64,000 nt of DNA. It comes from Vanessa cardui (taxonomy: Eukaryota; Arthropoda; Insecta; Lepidoptera; Nymphalidae). The translations under genes were made by a program, and so were the position numbers. The number at the start of each line of letters is the position of its first letter. Position 1 is the stretch's first letter. This document shows, in pieces, positions 56,498 through 64,000 of the stretch. The notes under the pieces are model-generated. The model was not told the origin of the DNA, made no database searches, and saw only the letters and a list, made by a program, of their open reading frames with translations. Location of the stretch: assembly GCF_905220365.1 (NCBI RefSeq), contig NC_061130.1:1929501-1993500 (forward strand). Reading direction: 5' to 3'.

Positions 56498-56806
56498 AAT
56501 GAATTCTTAAACGCTCTCAAATGATTTACCTTGTATGTTATTTTTAATGTTCTGCTTAACATAGATACCTAGCTAATGTTGTCACTTACAACACGATTAA
56601 AACTGTTAATAGCGCCTCGCTCGGGGATAGAATTAAAATGTAAATTGCACCTATCGACCCTGGTTCACCCGTTAACCGCAAACTTATTTGTCGTCAAACT
56701 TTCGAACTATGAATAATACATAAGCCTGTCATAATTTTAGCTATGTCTTCGTTTCAATATAAAATCACTTTAGTTTTATATTAAAATTATAAATAATTTA
56801 CACATA
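56498..56806. other. Noncoding spacer
   Basis: Spacer between two F1 copies; no gene or repeat recognised. Confidence 0.5.
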
Positions 56807-57017
56807 TTTTTTATGGTATAGGTTGGCGCTGTAAGAAATATTAACCATTCCTTACATCGTCAATGTGCCACCAACCTTGAGAACTAAGATGTTATGTCGC
56901 TTGTGCCTGTAGTTTGACTGGTTCACTCACCCTTTAAACGGCAACACAACAATACTGAGTACTGTTATTTGGCGGTAGAATAACTGACGAGTGCGTGGTA
57001 CCTACCCAGACGGGCTT
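56807..57017 (+). repeat. Interspersed repeat F1 with 5' deletion
   Basis: TATGGTATAGGTTGGC is joined directly to GCTGTAAGAAATATTAACCA, missing ~50 bp; the rest runs to CCTACCCAGACGGGCTT. Confidence 0.8.
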
Positions 57018-57329
57018 ATAATTCAATACAAAAATGTTCCAGTAAGATAAATTACCTAGATTAACTAGAGGACAACTCTATAGATCGAGTATATTATATT
57101 TGTAGATATAGCAACCGGTACTAAAAATTTCGATAGCGTGATTCAAGTTGTCATATGTTTTTAATCATCCATAACAATCAAGGAACTTTTAAATATGCAT
57201 TTTATAAACTTTTATTAATTATAAAAATATTATTCCATTTAATTATGGTTATGATTTAAGTAATAATAGTAATTTGTGCGATATATTTCGGCCTTATTAT
57301 TATTTATTTTTATTAATAGTGGCAGAACC

Positions 57330-57560
57330 TCGTGCTTGCCTTAGTAAGTAGAAGCTATGAATCATGTAATTGACCTATAAGGAGAATTACTTAGTATTGT
57401 TATGTTCCATTCTCAAGAGTGAGTGAGCTAATGTAACAACAGGCACAAGGGACATATCAGCTCCGTTCCCAAAGTTTGGTGACGCATTTACAAAGGAATG
57501 GTTAAAACATGACCGTTTATGATTGTTGGCTAGCCAATTCACCAATCAGGAGAGCCAAAA
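57330..57560 (-). repeat. Interspersed repeat F1, old copy
   Basis: Reverse matches: GAGTGAGTGAGCTAATGTAA, CAACAGGCACAAGGGACATA, TTTGGTGACGCATTTAC. Strongly diverged. Confidence 0.55.
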
Positions 57561-58035
57561 TTTGCAATAATAATGTCAACTGAAGTTTTTCGGTAATTGA
57601 CACGCAAAACATTGTGCTCCGTTGTTTTTTTAATCATTTTGTGGTTAAATTTCGATTCTGGCTTTAAAAGTTACATTAACTTATTTCCAGTGGAAAGTGT
57701 AAACTAACTGTGTAAAATTATAACTAAACTCTCAATAATTCGGACGTTATAAGCAAAAATATTATCAAATAATTCTAAAATCCAATGTGCTCATGACCTA
57801 CGACAACACGATAGTGTTCTTTTAACAAAGTTCATATGGAAGAAACATTTCGAATTTCTTCAATATTGTAAAGTTTTGTGGACAAAAAGTATCTAAAAAC
57901 TGTGTTGAAATACCAAAGTGCAAGTAGTAGAAATAAAAGTACCCACATAAATTATAACTGCAGCTAAAGTTTGTACAAAATATTAATCTCCTTAAGATAC
58001 ACTACCAAATATTCACGTTATCCTACAAGTTAATT

Positions 58036-58105
58036 AATGGTCTAATGGAGCGGATATCGAAATCACGCTAGAGCTCAACATTGTGGTCTTGGTTCAAACC
58101 TCAGC
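58036..58105 (+). promoter_or_regulatory. tRNA-like A/B-box motif ahead of LINE ORF1
   Basis: TAATGGTCTAATGG resembles a Pol III A box, and TTGGTTCAAACCTCAG about 45 bases later a B box, with TTTTTT at 58114. It could be the remnant of a tRNA-derived sequence in the LINE leader. Not a foldable tRNA by eye. Confidence 0.3.
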
Positions 58106-58151
58106 ACCGTGTACTTTTTTAATTTATAATAAAATTTAAATATTTCTTAAA

Positions 58152-59135
58152 ATGTCAAATACATGTAATGTTTGCAAGTTAAATGTACTAATTGCACAAA
58201 AAAGAATTAACTGCGTTAAATGCCAGACCAAGTACCACTACGATTGTATTGTTCAGCCTGGGACCAAGTCGCCCGTTGTACGAGGACAGTGGATTTGCGC
58301 GATCTGTAAAAATAAGTACCCCCCTACATTACTTGAATGTAGCACAGCTAATACCACTAGAAATACCGAAGAAACTATTGCTTCAAACAGTGATTGGCTG
58401 TCAGAAATAAGGAACGAAGTGCAGGAAATTATCACTCAAACTGTTAGTGTTGAATTGCAAAAAATTCTTGAGGAACTGAGCGGTTTACAAAGCATACAAT
58501 CATCGATAGAATATTTATCGGGTCTTTTCGACACAGTAAAACAAGACTTGGAAGAAACGAAGAAGGAAGTTCAATCATTGAAAAAAGCCAATAGTGAACT
58601 CAGAGAAATCGTAAACAGTCAAGCAAATACAATCACCATATTAGATAAAGAGGCAAGAGCAAACAATATTGAATTGCATTGTATTCCGGAGCACAGGGGC
58701 GAAAACTTGCTCAAAACGGTAGAACAAATTGGGAGAGTAATAAACACCAATATACCTGAAGGGAGTGTAGTTAAATGCACACGCGTAGCAAAATTAAATA
58801 AAAACTCTCCACGCCCTAGGTCTGTCATTGTGAAATTTAGCTCTTCATTACTTAGAGACAAGTTTCTGGCAGGAGTGATTAATTTTAATAAAGCTAATAA
58901 AGACGACAAGTTAAGTACAGCTCATCTAGGAACAGCTGGTGAGAAGAAGCCAGTGTACATTTCAGAGCATTTATCTTCTACAGCTAAAGATATCTTTGCT
59001 GCGTCTCGTGTGTTTGCAAAACAAAAACAATATCGTTTTGTCTGGTCGCGTAACGGCAACATATTCCTACGAAAAACAATATCTAGTGACGCTATATTGG
59101 TGAAATCAAAGGACCACTTGCTTACATTGACATAA
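58152..59135 (+). CDS. LINE ORF1 protein, PHD finger plus coiled coil and RRM-like C terminus
   Basis: 327 aa, RNA-binding chaperone-type ORF1 that would coat the element's RNA. Residues 5-52 form a C4HC3 PHD-like zinc finger (C5, C8, C21, C24, H29, C32, C49, C52 with W47). Residues ~85-165 are a predicted coiled coil (heptad-like LQKILEELSGL, VKQDLEETKKEVQSLKKAN). Residues ~165-320 contain ARANNIELHCIPE, then VVKCTRVAKLN, PRSVIVKFSSSLLRDKFL, as in L1/CR1-type ORF1 RRM-like domains. The start codon follows AAA and has no competitor upstream in frame. The frame is complete with no internal stop, so it could still be translated. No esterase domain is seen. Confidence 0.85.
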   Translation: MSNTCNVCKLNVLIAQKRINCVKCQTKYHYDCIVQPGTKSPVVRGQWICAICKNKYPPTLLECSTANTTRNTEETIASNSDWLSEIRNEVQEIITQTVSVELQKILEELSGLQSIQSSIEYLSGLFDTVKQDLEETKKEVQSLKKANSELREIVNSQANTITILDKEARANNIELHCIPEHRGENLLKTVEQIGRVINTNIPEGSVVKCTRVAKLNKNSPRPRSVIVKFSSSLLRDKFLAGVINFNKANKDDKLSTAHLGTAGEKKPVYISEHLSSTAKDIFAASRVFAKQKQYRFVWSRNGNIFLRKTISSDAILVKSKDHLLTLT

Positions 59136-59265
59136 AAACATTATTATATATATGTATTTTTTTTTTTTTTTTTGCTTCTATTGTTATTTTTCTATATATA
59201 TATATTGTTCCAAATTTTTAAACTACTTTACAATTATTTTATTGTGAGATAATAATTATTGTTTA

Positions 59266-62140
59266 ATGGGTAATAATTTAAAGCTATTTTATCAGAATGT
59301 TAGGGGATTACGAACCAAAACAAACAGCGTTTACCTTGCTCTGCTTAACTCATATTTTGATGTAATAGTTTTCACAGAGACGTGGCTTAACGACGGAATA
59401 TCAGATAATGAGCTATTTGATGACCGCTATTACGTATTTCGTCGAGATCGTGTGTCAAGTGATTCTAAAAAACTGGATGGTGGAGGAGTTTTGATAGCGG
59501 TCTCAAAAAAGTATAAATGTTACAGGGTTAATTCATGGGAAACATGTGAAGATATTTGGGTTAATATAAATTTAGATTCGAAAACTATTTCTCTATGTGC
59601 AGTATATATTCCATCACCGCTTAAATATGACACTCTTGAACGTTTTACGCGGAATGTTGAACGAATGATAATTAACGAGCAATTACCAACTATAGTTGTC
59701 GGGGATTTTAATATTCCTTCAATAAAATGGCAGCGTGAAGATATTAACAATAGTAAAATGATTCCACGCAATAATGGTTCAGTAGTTTCTCTTATTAATG
59801 ATTTCATGGCGTTAACAACTCTATCTCAGTATAATTGCATTAATAATACATACGGTAACATACTGGATCTCATTTTTAGTACGACTAATAATGTTGAAGT
59901 CAAACAAAGCGACTTTTCCGCGTGCCTGGTCGACAAATTTCATCCACCTCTAGAGATTCATCTTGACATAGAACATAATACATCGTTGCTTGTCAATAAT
60001 TCAGTAATTAAATACATTTAGAAAAGCTGACTACGAAATAATCAACGATCTTCTTGCAGGCTTACAGTGGGAGGCTCTATTTAGTGAGTGTAATAACGTA
60101 GATGAAATGGCCGGCATCTTTTACACTGAATTGCACAATATAATCCAGAAATGTGTGCCAAAGAAGAAAGTAAAAAATAATGCGCCATATCCAGTGTGGT
60201 ATTCAAGAAACTTAATAAAAAGACTAGCGGAGAAAAATAAATATAGAATAATGTTTAAAAAATATCATAATCCTATGGATGAAATTGAATTTAAACTTTT
60301 AAGAAATAGATGTGAAATTTTGATTAATACAGACTATAAAAATTATTTAGATAGGGTGGAGAACAATATAAAAAAAAATCCAAAATACTTTTACTCATAC
60401 TTAAAAAATCTGCGTAGTAATAAAAGCGATTATCCTGCGGTGATGACTCTTAATGGTTGTTCGTTCAACAGCGGTTCTGACATTTGTAATCAATTTGCAA
60501 CACATTTTTCTAATATGTACATTTCAGCCAACTTAACAACCACACGGTCACCAAACACCTTAAAATCAATATCCATCTCCGATTTAGGCAGTATACATAT
60601 TCTGGAAAAGAATATTATAAAAAAGTTAAAATGTCTTGATGTAAATAAAGGGGCAGGCCCAGATAATATACCACCTTTTTTTGTTAAACATTGTGCTTGT
60701 TTACTAGCAAAGCCTTTATTTCTAATATTTAATAAGTCACTGTGTGCTGGCGAATATCCAAGTGTATGGAAAAATGCAAGAGTAGTTCCTATTTTCAAAA
60801 GTGGTGATATAAAAGACATTAAAAATTACAGGCCAATATGCATATTGTCAGTTTTTTCAAAAGTGTTTGAATCTTTGATCTCTCCGGTAATCACATGGCA
60901 CATGAAGCCAGCAATGATAGAAAATCAACATGGCTTTTTTAAAAAGCGATCCACCATATCAAATTTGACTGTAATTGTTGATGACTTATCAATAGCAATG
61001 GACAATTCAGAACAAATAGACTGCATTTATACTGATTTGGCCAAAGCGTTTGACGTTGTCGATCATTGCATTTTGTTGGAAAAACTTAGCGGATACGGTA
61101 TCAATGGTAACCTTATAAGGTGGTTTGAATCGTATTTGATGGGCCGTAAAATGAACGTGGTTATCGGAGGCTACCAGTCATACACATTTACTGCGACTTC
61201 AGGAGTACCACAGGGTTCTATTCTTGGGCCAATATTATTTGGTATTTTTGTAAATGACATAGTGGAGTGTTTCAAGCACTGTCAATTTCAATTATATGCT
61301 GACGATCTTAAAATATACAATAGGATAAATGATGTCAATGATTCTAAGAATATCCAAAGTGATCTAGACAGGCTTTCGGTATGGTGTGATCATAATAATT
61401 TAAAATTAAATTATTTAAAATGTTATAGTATAACCTTCAGTAGAAAGATAATAAACTTAAATTTTGATTACAGTATTAAAGGTAATGTCTTAACGAAAGT
61501 CAATCAAATACGCGATCTTGGGATTATTCTGGATCATAAGTTAAGTTTTATATCACATGTAGATAATATAATTAAAAAATCACTCAAACTATTAGGATTT
61601 ATTTTAAGAGCTTCAAAAGAATTTAAAAGGTCGTCAACCAAAATAACACTGTTTAACACAATGATTAGAAGCAGACTTGAATATTGTTCGGTCGCATGGA
61701 GTCCTCACTATCAATTACATAAAGATAGAATTGAGAGAATACAAAAAAAATTCTTACGTCACCTGGCTTACAGAGACAATGTTTTCAAACAGAATGAGCA
61801 TTACAAAGAACAGCTAAAGTTATATAAAGCTCTCTCACTATCTAATCGTAGAGACTTAATGGATTTATGTTTTTTGCATAGTATTGTAAATGGAGGTATT
61901 GATTGTCCAAATTTGTTAAGCAGAGTTAAATTGGCAGTACCAAGGTATAACGCTAGAAGTTTCATCAAAAATAAGCAAACCTTTAGTCAAGCGCTTACGA
62001 AAAGTAACCTGGGCAGGGCTGCACCTATTAACAGAATGGTCATTTTATATAATAATATCTTCAAAAAAGCTGGCCTAGATATTTTTCATCAATCTACTTT
62101 ACGCTTTAAAAGACAAATTAAAAAGCATCTAACCACTTAG
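59266..62140 (+). pseudogene. LINE ORF2, endonuclease-reverse transcriptase with one frameshift
   Basis: Endonuclease part 59266-60012: LFYQNVRGLRTKTN, VFTETWLND (catalytic Glu), VVGDFNIPSIKW (GDFN), and a C-terminal DKFHPPLEIHL. The frame changes near 60005-60010, where one base appears lost; reading in the next frame gives FRKADYEII and continues without stop to 62140. RT: KGAGPDNIPPFFVK, VVPIFKSGDIKDIKNYRPI, IYTDLAKAFDVVDH (about 304 codons after 60107), SGVPQGSILGPILFGIFVND, LYADDLKIY (about codon 397), then RLEYCSVAWSP and RIQKKFLRHLAYRD. All usual catalytic residues are present. One indel makes this copy inactive unless frameshifting occurs. Confidence 0.9.
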
Positions 62141-62549
62141 CGTTAACTTCATTTATTTAATTCTAAGACGCAAGACCAAGTTCCTATGTATGTCGTAGTA
62201 AGCTCATTAATTTTTTTTTTATTTACTTTAATAATTTAAAATTCATTTAATTGTCAAATTTTATAACGACCTTTAATTTTTTTTTTTGTGTTGTTGTTAT
62301 TTTTGCATGTTTTGTTAATTCCTCTTTCCTTTTTTTTTTTTTTTTTTTGCTTACGTAGTTTAGTTCTATTTTAAGTTTTATAACAAAGAATGTTCTTTTT
62401 TTTTTATTCCTACGCATGTTAAGTTAGCCTATAAGTGAGGTATACAATTTTTATATTTAAGTTATTTAATAATTGTAGTCTAGAATAAGAAACAAAACTG
62501 TATACAACGTTGGCTTCCTATTTAATAAAATAAAAAAAAAAAAAAAAAA

Positions 62550-62672
62550 AATATTATAGATGGCAAACGAGCAGGAGGCTTATCTGATGGAAATTGACTG
62601 CCACCGTCAATGGACATCTGCGACACTAGGGAGGTTACAGGTGCGTTGCTTGCCTTTAAGGACAAGCAAAAT
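62550..62672 (-). repeat. Jockey-like LINE 3' stub
   Basis: Inverse of 32200-32320: GGCAAACGAGCAGGAGGCTT, CTGATGGAAATTGACTGCCA, TGGACATCTGCGAC. Directly follows the poly(A) of the LINE above. Confidence 0.7.
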
Positions 62673-62690
62673 AATCTATAATTAGTGAAG

Positions 62691-62995
62691 TAAAGTAACA
62701 GCCTGTACATTTTCCACTGCTGAGATAAGGCCTCCTCTTCGATTAAGGAGACGGTTTGGAACATATTCCACCACGCTGTTCCAACGCGGGTTGGTGGAAT
62801 GCACATGTGGCAGAATTTCAATGAAATTAGACTCATGCAGGTTTTCTCACGATGTTTTCCTTCACCGCCGAGCACGAGCTGAATTATAAACACAAATTAA
62901 GCACATATGTATATATAGTGGTGCTTGTCTGGGTTTGGACCCGCAATCATCGGTTAAGATGCACGCGTTCTAACCACTGGGCCATCTCAGCTCAA
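62691..62995 (-). repeat. tRNA-derived SINE F2, full length
   Basis: Minus strand: GAGCTGAGATGGCCCAGTGG (A box), TGCGGGTCCAAACCCAG (B box), CTCGTGCTCGGCGGTGAAGG, GAAATTCTGCCACATGTGCA, CAGTGGAAAATGTACAGGCT. ~300 bp. Confidence 0.85.
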
Positions 62996-63251
62996 TCTAT
63001 AATTACATATTATAAAATTGAAGTGTCTGTTTGTATTGTTACAATAATCGCTATTTACTAAATGCATATGTACATAAACGGTATATATGCCAAAATGTTC
63101 TTTGTTCTGTCTGTTTGTTTCGGCTAATCTTTGGAAGGGCTGAACCGATTTGGACGGTACTTTTACTGCTGATATAATAAGGAGTAACGTAAGCTACAAT
63201 AACAATTTTATTGTTAAATTCAAACGCTCACGAAGTCGCTAGCATAGCTAG
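62996..63251 (+). mobile_element. Non-autonomous Helitron, family H2
   Basis: TCTATAATTACATATTATAA start after A, TTGAAGTGTCTGTTTGTA, GCTGAACCGATTTGGACGG, ATAATAAGGAGTAACGTAAG, end CACGAAGTCGCTAGCATAGCTAG then T. 256 bp. Inserted at the outer edge of the SINE. Confidence 0.85.
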
Positions 63252-64000
63252 TTGAAAATAAATGTTTAGCATTAAATATGTTTAGATAATCTCACTCTGC
63301 TTAGACTGCAGTGTCAGTTAATATATTCCACTTAATCACATCTACTCAAGTATCAGAGAAAAATCAGTGCATAAATAATATGAAAGAATTTTATTTATTA
63401 CCAGCTGGCAGGCGATGCAATGCCTCTTTATATTTTTTGTCATAAATTATCCAATACGAGTCGCGCGTTTCCTATTGTACGTTGATGGTACTGTAGTGGA
63501 GGTTGACTTATAGTCATACCTGTCAACAATATAAATTTTACTGGCAGACAAAGAAATAAAATATTTTAAAAATAGAATTACGATAATCGTTCGATCATAT
63601 TTAAATTTTTCATAATAGGCTATTTGACAATACGAAATATAAATTGTGAATTATTGTAATCAGAGTATATTATGAGTTTAAAAATGGTTATTTACTAACG
63701 TAAGTTGAAAATAATACTTAATTTATTCAAAAATCTATAAATAAAAATGCAAATTTTCAAACATTTGTCACGTGACACAAAACGCTCCTGATAGGTCGGG
63801 CTTATGATGAAGTCACTTTCTTGTAAATTTTGCTTTTCTACTATATGTACCACATATTAAAATACAAGAAAGTGACAGCACTGACCCCATTGCAGCGACA
63901 TATTGTGCAAGTAGCGTTTTTGCGCGCTATTTAAATATGGAATTTTTATTATGATATTTTTCGGCAAATATGTACTAGAAATAAAAAACACAACTTTTAC
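63252..64000. other. Noncoding stretch
   Basis: No gene. An inverted pair lies around 63818-63872 (AAGTCACTTTCTTGTA and TACAAGAAAGTGAC). Otherwise unassigned AT-rich sequence. Confidence 0.5.

Larger units (their letters stand above)
57561..62549 (+). mobile_element. Nearly full-length LINE with PHD-type ORF1
   Basis: 5' leader (from about 57561; exact start not visible), ORF1 58152-59135, a 130-bp T-rich spacer, ORF2 59266-62140, a 380-bp 3' UTR with poly(T) runs, and poly(A) at 62530-62550. Two ORFs with APE-type endonuclease and RT place it in the Jockey/CR1 group; a poly(A) end is more Jockey-like, while a PHD-finger ORF1 is known from CR1-type elements, so I leave the clade open. Apart from a single frameshift in ORF2 it looks intact, hence probably young. 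Confidence 0.8.

Overview
The window is AT-rich, intron/intergenic-type nuclear DNA of an insect, almost certainly a lepidopteran (butterfly or moth). The evidence is the set of interspersed repeats: short Helitrons ending in a hairpin plus CTAG and inserted at A|T sites, RTE-type LINE tails followed by (GAT)n, tRNA-derived SINEs ending in (TTG)n, Jockey/R1-like LINE ends and the 'AACCGACTTC' element family. I see no complete host gene. The only non-transposon sequence that behaves like a coding exon is a 174-bp phase-0 open segment at 26479-26652 on the minus strand, and I cannot name its protein.

Layout. 1-13.5 kb: noncoding DNA with two near-identical RTE 3' tails, a foldback element, Jockey stubs, SINEs and a nested block at 6.5-8.5 kb in which a ~1.7-kb composite element (copy A) sits inside a small Helitron. 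13.6-20.3 kb: a ~6.7-kb DIRS-type (tyrosine-recombinase) retrotransposon with inverted terminal repeats, an internal complementary region, gag-like, RT, RNase H and YR segments and apparently a spliced intron near the start of its first ORF. It is broken by several frameshifts and stops, a SINE piece and a second copy (B) of the composite element. 20.3-22.9 kb: a GC-rich R1-like LINE 3' fragment joined to a decayed autonomous Helitron. 23-42 kb: mostly single-copy noncoding DNA peppered with SINE and LINE fragments and several perfect short inverted repeats. 42.7-45.7 kb: an island of three unrelated tandem repeats (79 bp x2, ~172 bp x2.6, 141 bp x~4 with a two-monomer substructure) in sequence I cannot assign. 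46-57.5 kb: more SINEs, a 265-bp Helitron and hairpins. 57.6-62.55 kb: an almost intact LINE with a PHD-finger ORF1 and an endonuclease-RT ORF2 that carries one visible frameshift, ending in poly(A). It is followed by a chain of a Jockey stub, a SINE and a Helitron.

How the parts relate. Nothing here forms an operon or pathway; the functional units are selfish elements. Autonomous types (LINE, DIRS, Helitron, R1-like) are present as full or decayed copies beside the non-autonomous SINEs, mini-Helitrons and foldback elements. Comparison of copies within the window gives insertion order: Helitron H1 entered the composite element before that element spread, then the composite landed in Helitron H2 (site A) and in the DIRS element (site B). 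Family names beyond the superfamily level are recognition from memory, not database results.
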